Source of the DNA: Streptomyces sp. NBC_01224 | GTDB lineage: Bacteria > Actinomycetota > Actinomycetes > Streptomycetales > Streptomycetaceae | Length of the DNA: 64,000 nt | Direction: 5' to 3' | Assembly: GCF_036002945.1 (NCBI RefSeq) | Contig: NZ_CP108529.1 | Location: 62,001-126,000, forward strand | Shown: positions 9,876-17,507 of the stretch, one piece after another | How the letters are laid out: each line of letters starts with the position of its first letter | Numbering within the stretch: position 1 is the stretch's first letter | The notes under the pieces: model-generated | Seen by the model: only the letters and a program-made list of their open reading frames with translations | Database searches by the model: none | Told to the model about the DNA's origin: nothing | Made by a program: the position numbers and the translations under genes

Positions 9876-10475
9876 CTACTTCCTCTCTCTCAGACCGTTC
9901 AGCACCAAGTCAGTCAAGCGCTCCGGGAGGTCCGGTTCGATCGGGCGGTGGCCGAGCAGGGAGCGGGTCTGGAGTGGGGAGCAGAGCAGTTCCAGGGCCA
10001 GGGCCGCGTCCGTGTCTGCCGGGAGTTCCCCGCGTTCGACGGCCCGGCTGATGATGGCGCCGGCCTGATCGAGGCGGGACTGCCAGAAGGTCTGCCAAGC
10101 CGCGACGAGGTCGGGGTCCTCGGAGCTGAGTGAGGCCTCCCGGGCAACGGAGCGGCCGGTCGGGGTGGCCAGGTACTCGGCCAGCGCGCGGGCGAAGGTG
10201 GCCAGGTCGGTGCGGACGGCTCCGGTGTCGGGGACGGGGATGCCCTCGTCACTGCCGGCCAGCATGGCGTCCAGCACGAGCTTCTCCCGACTGCCCCAAC
10301 GTCGGTACACCGTGGTCTCGTTGACCCCGGCACGGGCCGCGACCTCGGCGATGCTGAGCCGGGCGATGCCCTCCTCGGCCAGCACCTCCATGGCGGCTGC
10401 CAGAACGGCCTGGCGGACGCGCGCGGCACGGCCGCCAGGTCGGCGGCGGATCGGCTCCGGTTCTTCCTCAGTCAT
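9876..10475 (-). CDS. TetR/AcrR-family transcriptional regulator
   Basis: 199 residues. An N-terminal TetR helix-turn-helix spans about residues 20-66 (key stretch SIAEVAARAGVNETTVYRRW). The C-terminal ligand-binding domain contains a WQTFWQSRLDQA helix, typical of one large actinobacterial TetR subfamily. It is divergent from the hydrolase at 10590, and the 114-bp gap holds an inverted repeat overlapping a likely promoter. The usual arrangement is repression of itself and of the divergent enzyme, released by a small molecule. The ligand is unknown. Confidence 0.92.
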   Translation of the reverse strand: MTEEEPEPIRRRPGGRAARVRQAVLAAAMEVLAEEGIARLSIAEVAARAGVNETTVYRRWGSREKLVLDAMLAGSDEGIPVPDTGAVRTDLATFARALAEYLATPTGRSVAREASLSSEDPDLVAAWQTFWQSRLDQAGAIISRAVERGELPADTDAALALELLCSPLQTRSLLGHRPIEPDLPERLTDLVLNGLRERK

Positions 10476-10513
10476 GTGTCGATCACCTCAACCACCACCT
10501 TAACGCAGGGCGG

Positions 10514-10555
10514 CTTGCATTAAGTGTCACCCGGGCGCATAGTCACTAATGCAAG
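10514..10555. promoter_or_regulatory. Inverted-repeat operator overlapping the hydrolase promoter
   Basis: CTTGCATTAAGTG at 10514-10526 is mirrored by CACTAATGCAAG at 10544-10555, with one base inserted in one arm. TTGCAT (10515-10520) and CATAGT (10538-10543) lie 17 bp apart and fit -35 and -10 boxes for the hydrolase. A TetR dimer bound here would block transcription on that side and probably autoregulate. Confidence 0.65.
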
Positions 10556-10589
10556 AGTTCCGGCTTTAAGCACAGCAGGAGGCATCACC

Positions 10590-11642
10590 ATGTCCTTCAC
10601 CTGGCCCCTGGACCCGCAGGACCTGTTCGTCGAGCGCTACCCGCAGATGACCCTCGGCCTCCCCGTCGACGAGGTGGACGCGGTCCGCGCCGCCGTCACC
10701 GAGATGTGGCCCGACCGGCCCGGCAGCTGGGTGTACGAGTGGTCCGCCCTCGCCGCCCGGCACGCCGAGGCCGGGCGCCACCGCCTGGCCGCGCAGGCGT
10801 ACGGCTGGGCCAAGTTCCCCTCACTGGCCGACGACCCGAAGCGCACCGCGCTCGCCCGCCAGGTCGAGCAGTACGCCCTCGCCGCCCCCGGCTTCCCGGT
10901 GGAGTTCGAGCGCCGCACGCTCACCGTCCCGTACCGCGGCGGCGAGGCCACCCTGCCGATCCACCTGATAGCCGCCCCCGGCCTGCCCGCCGACGCGCCG
11001 GTTGTGCTGGCCAGCGGCGGGGTGGACTCCTGGAAGACCGACCTGCACGGCATGTGGGAGCAGCTCGCGCTCGCGCTGCCGGTACGGCTGCTGCTGTTCG
11101 ACATCGTCGGCACCGGCGAGACCGCCCACCTGCCGATGACCCCGGATGGCGGGGCCGAGGTGATTGCCGGACTGGTCTCCTTCGCCCGCACGATCGGCAA
11201 CGGGAAGGTCGGCCACTTCGGCATCTCGATGGGCGGTTACTACTCCGCCCGGACCGGACTGACCGGGGCAGTGGACGCCTCTGTGGTGCTCGGCGGCCCG
11301 GTGGAGCGCTCCTTCGCTCCGGACCGCGGCTTCGCCTTCGGCATGGACGGCATCGTCGGCAACGCCCTCGGCTTCGACGCCATGCCGAGCACGGCTGCGC
11401 GCGAGGAGGCCTTCGCGGCCTTCGACCTGCGCCCGCTGCTGGACCAGGACGCCAACGGGTCGATGCTGGTGGTCAACGGCACCGAGGACGTCCACGTCCC
11501 ACTCGACGACACCTTGGTGTTCGAGGGCCGCCGGGACACCCAGGTCGAACTGATCCCGAACACCGGCCACTGCGCTATCTCGCGCTTCGGCGAGGCGATG
11601 GCCGTGATCACCCCCTGGCTGAAGGACACCCTGATCGGCTGA
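10590..11642 (+). CDS. Alpha/beta hydrolase (FrsA/DUF1100-like)
   Basis: 350 residues. The nucleophile elbow is GISMG with Ser213; a likely acid is the Asp of NGTEDVHVP and the His lies in NTGHCA near the C-terminus, giving a complete Ser-Asp-His set. The ~130-residue N-terminal helical part before the hydrolase core is typical of FrsA-like esterases. The start has an AGGAGG ribosome-binding site about 7 nt upstream (10577-10582). The divergent TetR gene probably controls it. A 16-bp-stem hairpin follows the stop, so it forms a single-gene unit. Substrate unknown; an esterase role is inferred from the fold. Confidence 0.88.
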   Translation: MSFTWPLDPQDLFVERYPQMTLGLPVDEVDAVRAAVTEMWPDRPGSWVYEWSALAARHAEAGRHRLAAQAYGWAKFPSLADDPKRTALARQVEQYALAAPGFPVEFERRTLTVPYRGGEATLPIHLIAAPGLPADAPVVLASGGVDSWKTDLHGMWEQLALALPVRLLLFDIVGTGETAHLPMTPDGGAEVIAGLVSFARTIGNGKVGHFGISMGGYYSARTGLTGAVDASVVLGGPVERSFAPDRGFAFGMDGIVGNALGFDAMPSTAAREEAFAAFDLRPLLDQDANGSMLVVNGTEDVHVPLDDTLVFEGRRDTQVELIPNTGHCAISRFGEAMAVITPWLKDTLIG

Positions 11643-11678
11643 TCCGACAGTCCTGTCGCGACACGAAGCCGCCAACCC

Positions 11679-11731
11679 GCGAGCGCCGTGCGTGGCGCCG
11701 CCGAGAGGAGGCGCTCACGCACGGCGCTCGC
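11679..11731 (+). terminator. Long hairpin after the hydrolase gene
   Basis: A perfect 16-bp stem (GCGAGCGCCGTGCGTG at 11679-11694 with its complement at 11716-11731) is extended inside by GCGCC/GGCGC. It lies 36 nt after the hydrolase stop. Confidence 0.8.
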
Positions 11732-11832
11732 GGTCCGCATCGGCGCTTAAAGGAGTGGTGGGTTCCCCCGGGGCGCCGTTAGTGGCCGCCGATGAGACGC
11801 AGGATCGTGTGCCGGGCCTTGCGAAAGGCCAG

Positions 11833-11940
11833 TTAGCGGTGGTGTTCCTCTTGGCGCGCGGGGTCGTTGCCCGGGTCGGGGCTGAAGGGGCGTTGGAAGG
11901 CCGCCATCCACTCCGGCTCGGCCAGGCGAGTACCCAGGGC
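11833..11940 (-). pseudogene. C-terminal scrap of an unrecognised protein
   Basis: The minus strand reads LGTRLAEPEWMAAFQ followed by RPFSPDPGNDPARQE and a TAA at 11833-11835. It looks like a natural protein end, but the frame is not supported further upstream. I do not recognise the family; it could also be chance. Confidence 0.3.
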
Positions 11941-12007
11941 CGGCGGTCCGCACCCGGCGGGCGCGACCGCGAAGTGCAAGGACGGGACCTACAGCTACGC
12001 GGAGAAG
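11922..12007 (+). pseudogene. DUF3761-domain gene fragment cut off by IS6
   Basis: The plus strand reads HPAGATAKCKDGTYSYAE, matching the start of the DUF3761 domain (small secreted actinobacterial proteins that normally continue with a Cys/His-rich stretch). The frame runs straight into the left terminal repeat of the IS6 element at 12008, and the remainder of the domain does not appear on the far side of the element. The family call rests on this short motif only. Confidence 0.5.
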
Positions 12008-12867
12008 GGCGCTGTCACGTTGGCTGGCCCGTGGGATGATCTTCGGGTTGATCACGTTGGGGGAGCCTTCCGTGGTGGGTGCACCGCCGTCGTACAAGGG
12101 GCACCGACACCCGGTCGAGGCCATCTCGCACTGCGTGTGGCTGTACTTCCGGTTCCCGCTCAGTTTCCGTGAGGTGGAGGAGCTGATGCTCGAGCGCGGC
12201 GTGACCGTCTCCCACGAGACCGTGCGCCGCTGGTGTCTGAAGTTCGGCCAGGCGTACGCCAGCGCGCTGCGCCGCCGGCGGCCCCGCCCCGGGGACAAGT
12301 GGCATCTGGACGAGGTCTTCATCAAGATCAACAGCGAGCAGAAGTACCTGTGGCGGGCGGTCGACCAGGACGGCAATGTCCTGGACATCCTCGTTCAGAA
12401 CCGGCGGGACAAGGCCGCCGCCAGGCGATTCTTCCGCAGGCTGATGACGAAGACGGGCAGGGTGCCGCGGGTGGTCGTCACCGACAAGCTGCGTTCCTAC
12501 GGCGCCGCTCACCGCGAGGTCATGCCCTCGGTGGAGCATCGCTCGCACAAGGGCCTGAACAACCGGGCCGAGAACAGCCACCAGCCGACGAGGCAACGCG
12601 AACGGGCGATGAAGGGCTTCCGCAGCGTGGGCGGGGCCCAGCGGTTCCTATGCGCGTTCAGCGGCATCTCACCCCACTTCCGGCCCCGACGCCACCTGTT
12701 GACCGCATCCGAACACCGAGCCGAAATGACCATCCGCTTCACCATCTGGGAGCAGATCACCGGCGTCACCGGCCGACCTACCGCGGCCTGAGCCCAGGCC
12801 GGCACCCGGCCCCACCACACCTCGACGCACCGTCAGACACCCACGCACCCAACAACGTGACAACGCC
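12008..12867 (+). mobile_element. IS6-family insertion sequence with terminal inverted repeats
   Basis: GGCGCTGTCACGTTGG starts at 12008, and the complement of the end at 12867 reads GGCGTTGTCACGTTG, giving imperfect terminal repeats of about 20 bp around an intact IS6 transposase. The total length of 860 bp is normal for IS6. The 8 bp on each side do not match, so there is no target duplication; this suggests recombination or a deletion next to the element. Confidence 0.82.
12036..12791 (+). CDS. IS6-family transposase
   Basis: 251 residues with the IS6 DDE catalytic core: the first Asp in WHLDEVFIKI, the second in VVTDKLRSYGAA, and the Glu in the NNRAENSHQ stretch. An N-terminal helix-turn-helix-like region (VTVSHETVRRWCLKFG) precedes it. 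Size and motifs are complete, so it is probably active. The exact start is uncertain: ATG 12036 is used, but a GTG about 12 codons in would also give a normal protein. Confidence 0.93.
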   Translation: MIFGLITLGEPSVVGAPPSYKGHRHPVEAISHCVWLYFRFPLSFREVEELMLERGVTVSHETVRRWCLKFGQAYASALRRRRPRPGDKWHLDEVFIKINSEQKYLWRAVDQDGNVLDILVQNRRDKAAARRFFRRLMTKTGRVPRVVVTDKLRSYGAAHREVMPSVEHRSHKGLNNRAENSHQPTRQRERAMKGFRSVGGAQRFLCAFSGISPHFRPRRHLLTASEHRAEMTIRFTIWEQITGVTGRPTAA

Positions 12868-12956
12868 ATCACTGGAAGTCATCCAGCTCGACCAACTCGC
12901 CGAAGAAGCAAGGCGCCCCCGCACCCGCAAGCCGACCAGAACGGCATGATGCGGAC

Positions 12957-13579
12957 GTGAAGAAGACCACCGAAACGTCGGCTGACGGGAAGTTCGCAGC
13001 TGTCTGCGGCCAGGCGTGGGACATCCTGGTCCCCGCCCGCGCCGACTACCTGGCAGGCGTCTCACCCCACTACGACGAGGTCTTCCAAGAAGTCGCACAG
13101 CGAATCGAGAACGCAGGCAGCCTCGGCAAGACGGACATCGCAGCGCTGGCCGTCTGGAAACGCCTCTCCGCACAAACCCGTTGGGCATCGGCGCTCATGT
13201 CCCTGCCCGACGTTCGGTCACCGAACGGGCCGTCACCGCCGTCCACGACACCGCCCTCACCCGCAGCCAAGCCGCCCGCACAGGACGCGGCATCATTGCC
13301 GAGCTGCCCGGCTTCCACACCGGCGACGCCCTCGCCTCAGCCGTCCTGACCGCAGCAGCACCCCAGCGGATGGCCGTCTACGACCGCCACGTCCAACACG
13401 TCCTCGACGCCTTCGGCCTCCCCCTCACCCGCGCCCCGGGACGCTACGGCCGCTACATGCAACTCCTCGACGACCTCCTCCGCCACGGCGCAGCACAGGC
13501 CGACGGCTGGACCGCACGCGACATCGACACCGCCCTGTACTGGACCGGCGCCAACCCGCCCCAACCAGCAGCAACGTAA
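12957..13579 (+). pseudogene. Hypothetical gene with one frameshift
   Basis: The frame from ATG 12957 reads as a normal protein for ~83 residues (to around ALMSLPD at 13205). The protein-like sequence then continues in the frame read at 13199 (SVTERAVTAVHDTALTRS) through to TAA at 13577-13579 with LYWTGANPPQ. Joined, it would be about 206 residues, mostly helical, with no family recognised. The surrounding DNA is A/C rich on this strand. The gene is either decayed or carries a sequencing error; a programmed shift is not supported by any visible slippery run. Confidence 0.55.
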
Positions 13580-13823
13580 ACCACACGACAGCAGCACCGG
13601 CAGGCCCGACCACGCAGCAAGCCGCTGACCAGCACAAACCCGCACCAGTCCTTTAGATGCCGGACACCATCACCAACACCACACCACCGTTATCAACACA
13701 CCCCGAACAACCCCAGGCCAGACGCACCGTCACCACCGCCACAAGCCCAAAAGAAGCGACCCCTCCCCTATCAGAAAGCCCTCAACACCCCAGCTCAAGC
13801 CACCCACACCCCACCTACGACTA
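13580..13823. other. Gene-free A/C-skewed stretch
   Basis: No reading frame looks coding. The plus strand is strikingly poor in G, with runs such as CACCATCACCAACACC, unlike the neighbouring genes. Seen again at 14825-15100 on the far side of the IS5 element. Confidence 0.6.
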
Positions 13824-14824
13824 GGACTTGTCCGGTCGATCATGTTCGGAGCCAGATGACGAGTGCTGCTGCGGTGGCGGTGCCGAGGAAGACGTAGCCG
13901 CGCTTGTCGTATCTGGTGGCCACGGCCCGGTGCTGCTTGAGGCGGTTGATTGCCCGTTCGATGGTGTTGCGTTTCTTGTAGCGGTCTTCGTCGAAGCCGG
14001 GGGGTCGTCCGCCGCGTGAGCCTTTGCGCCGGCGGGCGGCCTGGCTGTCGGTCTTCTCCGGGATGGTGTGCCGGATGCCCCGGCGCCGCAGGAACTCGCG
14101 GCAGGGTCCGTTGCTGTAAGCCTTGTCGGCGGCAAGACTGTCCGGCTTCTTGCGGGGCCTGCCCGGCCCGTGCCTGGGGACGCGGATCTTATCCAGGACC
14201 AGCTTGAACTGGGTGCAGTCCGCCCGCTGTCCCGGTGTGACGACCAGGGACAGCGGGCGGCAGCGGCCGTCCGCGCTCAAGTGGAGCTTGCTGGTGAACC
14301 CACCGCGCGAGCGGCCCAGGCCCTCACATCCCGCACCACCTCCACCAGGCGGGCGTGCAGGCTCTGCCACGGCGTCTCGTCCTGGTGTTCTGGCGGTTCG
14401 CCCCCTTTGAACCGGGGGCGGGCGGTGGTTCGGTCCGGGCGCCGGCCGCGTGCTGATGCGCGCGGACGACAGTGGAGTCGACCGAGATGTCCCAGTCGAT
14501 CTCACCAGCGGCGTCGGCCTCGGCCTGGACCTGCTGAAGCAGCCGTTCCCAGGTGCCGTCAGCCGACCACAGCCGGTGCCGTTCGTAGATGGTCTTCCAT
14601 GGTCCGAACCGTTCAGGCAGGTCACGCCACTGCACGCCGGCCCGAACCCGGTGCAGAATCCCGTCGATCACCTGCCGATGGTCCCGCCACCGGCCACAAC
14701 GTCTGTTGCTGACAGGCAGGAACGGCCGCAGCCGTTCCCACTCGGCATCACTCAGATCACCCCGCCCCATGCCCGCATCAACGATCCAGAAGCAAGGCAG
14801 TTACATGATCGGCCGGACAAGTCC
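13824..14824 (-). mobile_element. IS5-family (IS427-like) insertion sequence
   Basis: The ends read GGACTTGTCCGGTCGATCATG inward from 13824 and, on the other strand, the same with one mismatch inward from 14824. The element is flanked on both sides by TA, consistent with the short TA-type target duplication of IS427-group elements. It is about 1 kb with a two-frame transposase on the minus strand. Confidence 0.85.
13840..14770 (-). CDS. IS5-family transposase in two overlapping frames
   Basis: The first frame (14770 down to 14324) starts MGRGDLSDAEWERLRPFLP and carries the DUF4096-type N-terminal domain and the first catalytic Asp region DISVDSTVVRAHQHAAGA. The second frame (open from 14625 down to 13840) carries GRSRGGFTSKLHL, the second Asp in SLAADKAYSN and the Glu of RNTIERAINRLKQ. 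Together they make a complete DDE transposase. Streptomyces IS427-type elements commonly use two frames joined by frameshifting, so this is probably normal and not damage. The switch must occur between about 14330 and 14420. Confidence 0.88.
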
Positions 14825-15194
14825 TAACCCCTGAATCACACGAGGGCCGGCCCCACCAACCAACCCCGCCCGAGCCCTGAACAACCCTCACCTGACATCC
14901 ATCAGACACCCCAACTGATATCCATCAGTCGCCACAAAACACCAACACCGAATTCACCACCCACCAGAAAACGACCCACCACCCAAATTCTGGAATCTCT
15001 CAACACCACCACCCGAAAACATAGAAACGGCCCCGGAATTACCACCCCAGAACCGCGTCAAAAAACCTTCTCCACCAAGATCCGTACCACCACGCCGGAC
15101 CGGAACCGATGCCGTCGGTACTCGGGTTCTGGCACACATTTCGTGAAAGATCTAGCCAGCAGGACGCGCGCGTCACGTGACCTGCGGGGACCAC
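14825..15194. other. Gene-free, low-G intergenic stretch
   Basis: No convincing coding frame on either strand. The plus strand is A/C rich with relatively low GC for this genome, and contains the paired dyads listed separately. Confidence 0.6.
14892..14928. repeat. Two copies of a 14-bp dyad
   Basis: CTGACATCCATCAG (14892-14905) and CTGATATCCATCAG (14915-14928) are direct copies, 23 bp apart. The second is itself an inverted repeat (CTGAT-ATCC-ATCAG). They resemble paired protein-binding sites; no adjacent gene explains them. Confidence 0.5.
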
Positions 15195-15217
15195 GCGTCA
15201 CCGGGTTCCGGTGACGC
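15195..15217. terminator. Hairpin downstream of the LysR gene
   Basis: Perfect 10-bp stem GCGTCACCGG with a 3-nt loop, 112 nt after the LysR gene stop on the minus strand. It could end that transcript. Confidence 0.5.
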
Positions 15218-15329
15218 CGGACTCAAGGTCGCTCACGGAATGTGTGCCAGAGCCCCGCTTTGGGAGGCAGTTCCGAGGGCCGCGGCGTTCGAATTGTTCA
15301 CGGGATGCGGCAGCGCCGGTTGCCGGTGC

Positions 15330-16181
15330 TCAGTAGCGGTACGCGGCTGTCGCGATCTCGACGAAGGATCGGATCAACGGGTTGGTGTCACCTTCGTTCC
15401 ACACCGCGACCACTCGGCTCGGCGCCATGTCGATCAGCGGTACCACGGCCAGCTCTGCGGGCAGGTCGTGTCCGAGCGGGGCCAGGCCGACCGTGCCGTT
15501 CCACAGCACGGCCTGCAGGCATTCCTGGACGGCGCGCACCACTGGGCCCTCGCGCGGCCTGCCGCCGTTCCAGTACGACTGCCAGATGGGGTCGGTGCCC
15601 TGCGGGAACTGGAACCAGCGGCGGTCGCTCAGCTCGGCCAGCCGCAGCCGGTCGCGGCGGGCCAGCGGATCGTCGGCGCGCAGGACCACGCCGACCGGAT
15701 CGGTTCGCAGCGCACGCACCGTCAGGGCAGTCTCGTCGAACGGCGCCCGGGTCAGGGCGATGTCGACCAGCCCGGCGCGCAGCCCGCACGTCGGGTCGGT
15801 CAGGTCGGGCTCGCGGATGCGGATGTCGATGCCGGGGTGGCTTCGGCGGTAGGCGGCGGCCAGCCTGGACACTCCCGGGTCGGTGCCATCTCCCAGGATG
15901 CCGACAGTGATGGTCGCGACGCCGGCCGCCGCGCTCACGCGTACACGGACGCGGTCGGCGTGGTCGAGTAGGGCCCGCGCCTCGTCGAGCAGCACCGTGC
16001 CCACCGAAGTGAGCGTGACGCCGGTGGGCGAGCGGGCGAAGAGCAGGGCCCCGACATCGACCTCCAACTGCTTGATCGCCCGGCTCAGCGGCGGCTGACT
16101 CATGTGCAGTCGGGTGGCGGCCCGGCCGAAGTGGAGTTCCTCGGCGACCGCCACGAAGTAGCGCAAGGTCCGTAGCTCCAC
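15330..16181 (-). CDS. LysR-family transcriptional regulator
   Basis: 283 residues. The N-terminal LysR winged helix (ELRTLRYFVAVAEELHFGRAA, then SQPPLSRAIKQLE) is followed by a periplasmic-binding-fold effector domain containing VGILGDGTDPGVSRLA. The GTG at 16181 is chosen because the family sequence starts exactly there; the open frame continues much further upstream only as antisense to the cupin gene. The divergent gene encodes a cupin protein and a T-N11-A palindrome sits in the 75-bp gap, so it probably regulates that gene and itself. Confidence 0.92.
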   Translation of the reverse strand: MELRTLRYFVAVAEELHFGRAATRLHMSQPPLSRAIKQLEVDVGALLFARSPTGVTLTSVGTVLLDEARALLDHADRVRVRVSAAAGVATITVGILGDGTDPGVSRLAAAYRRSHPGIDIRIREPDLTDPTCGLRAGLVDIALTRAPFDETALTVRALRTDPVGVVLRADDPLARRDRLRLAELSDRRWFQFPQGTDPIWQSYWNGGRPREGPVVRAVQECLQAVLWNGTVGLAPLGHDLPAELAVVPLIDMAPSRVVAVWNEGDTNPLIRSFVEIATAAYRY

Positions 16182-16188
16182 GCTGCAA

Positions 16189-16207
16189 CGATACCCACGG
16201 GGTATCG
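16189..16207. promoter_or_regulatory. LysR-type binding site
   Basis: CGATACCC-ACG-GGGTATCG is a perfect inverted repeat containing a T-N11-A core (T16192 to A16204), the classical LysR-type recognition pattern. It lies 8 bp upstream of the LysR start and 50 bp from the cupin start, placing it to control both. Confidence 0.75.
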
Positions 16208-16262
16208 GCGCTGCGGGATGGGTCTTGGACACTGGCGGGGTCCCGGCGGTGCACTCGTGAGC

Positions 16263-16757
16263 ATGACCGAAGAAGCGAAGACCAGCGAGCCGCAGGCCGA
16301 CCCCGCCGTATCGGTGGTGGGTCCCGGCGACGGCGAGACGATCGTTCTGGGCACCACGCGCATGCGCGTTCTGGAGGACGGCAGCCACACTGGGCACCGC
16401 CTCGCGATCGCCGAGTCCGTCCTCGCCCCGCACACCCAGGGACCGCCGCAGCACCGCCACGCCCAACACGACGAGGGCTTCTACATCCTCTCCGGCACCG
16501 TGCGGTTCACCGTCGGGGACGAGGACTGCGACGCCACCACGGGCACGCTCGTGATGGTTCCGCCCGGTACCCCTCACACCTTCGCAAACCCGACCGACCA
16601 GCCCGCCGTCATGCTCAGCACATTCACCCCCGACCTGTACGTGCAGTACTTCCGAGACCTCCAGGAGGTGCTCGCCGGCGGCCGGCCGCTGACGCGACAG
16701 GCCAACATCGACGCAATGAGCCGCTACGCGACCGAGCCCGCCACCGACCTCGCCTGA
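16263..16757 (+). CDS. Cupin-domain protein
   Basis: 164 residues. It is a single small-barrel cupin with motif 1 around QHRHAQHDEGFYILSG (metal-binding His/His/Glu) and motif 2 around PPGTPHTFANP (His). Such proteins are dioxygenases, isomerases or binding proteins for small molecules; the substrate cannot be told. ATG 16263 is used; GTG 16257 two codons earlier is equally possible. The divergent LysR gene is the likely regulator. Confidence 0.87.
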   Translation: MTEEAKTSEPQADPAVSVVGPGDGETIVLGTTRMRVLEDGSHTGHRLAIAESVLAPHTQGPPQHRHAQHDEGFYILSGTVRFTVGDEDCDATTGTLVMVPPGTPHTFANPTDQPAVMLSTFTPDLYVQYFRDLQEVLAGGRPLTRQANIDAMSRYATEPATDLA

Positions 16758-16927
16758 AGTCGACGGATGGAACGGCCCGGCCGCCCTCCTTTCGACCGCG
16801 GCGCCGTGCCACTCCCGTCTTTCGGCGGGTCCGACCCCTCGGACGACGGACCAGGCCTTCTCCAGGACTCTTCTGACCATCGACGCAATCGAGGGCCCCG
16901 TGAACCGGTGGCCCATGAACGGGAACC

Positions 16928-17287
16928 ATGAACATCGCCTATTGGATCGTCGCGGGACTGCTCGCCCTCTTCTACTTCTATGCAGGCACGCTGAAGGTGA
17001 TCCGCAGCCGCGATCAACTCCGACCGATGATGGCCTGGGTCGACCGCATACCCTTGCCCGCCCTCAGGGCGCTGGGGACGGTCGAAATACTCGGCGCGAC
17101 CGGCCTGGTCCTGCCACCGCTGACCGGCATCGCGCCCTCGCTGGCGTCGGCCGCAGCCATCGGCTTCGTCCTCCTGCAGACCGGTGCGACCGCCGTCCAC
17201 CTGACCGGCGAAGACCGCCGGATCGCACTCAACGTCGGGCTCACCGCCACCGCGGCCATGACCATCTGGCTGGCCACCAGGCTGTGA
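16928..17287 (+). CDS. DoxX-like small membrane protein
   Basis: 119 residues with four predicted membrane segments, beginning NIAYWIVAGLLALFYFYAGT and including LGTVEILGATGLVLP, the DoxX-like family pattern. These proteins sit in the cytoplasmic membrane; the role of actinobacterial members is mostly unknown. It follows the cupin gene by 170 bp on the same strand and may share its transcript, but a link is not shown. Confidence 0.8.
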   Translation: MNIAYWIVAGLLALFYFYAGTLKVIRSRDQLRPMMAWVDRIPLPALRALGTVEILGATGLVLPPLTGIAPSLASAAAIGFVLLQTGATAVHLTGEDRRIALNVGLTATAAMTIWLATRL

Positions 17288-17507
17288 TCGAGCACAGTCC
17301 TCGACCGGAGGATGCGAATCCGGGGCCAGCCGCCCCACGGCCGCTGTCATTTCTCATGAACATCGAACACGCCGCCATCCACGCGCTGCTCGGTGAGGCG
17401 TACATCTGCTGTCGCAACTCGTGAACAGAGCCAGCGCAAGCTATCCATCTGCCTCGGAGACCCAGTGACGAGCCCAAATGCGTTACGACTCGACCGGTGT
17501 GGAAGCG

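Noticed and set aside
13840-14770. IS5 transposase as a pseudogene because of two frames
   Set aside because: Ends and both halves are intact and two-frame organisation is normal for this IS group.
15330-16916. Longer LysR frame of 528 codons
   Set aside because: The extra N-terminal part is antisense to the cupin gene; the LysR winged helix begins at the GTG 16181.
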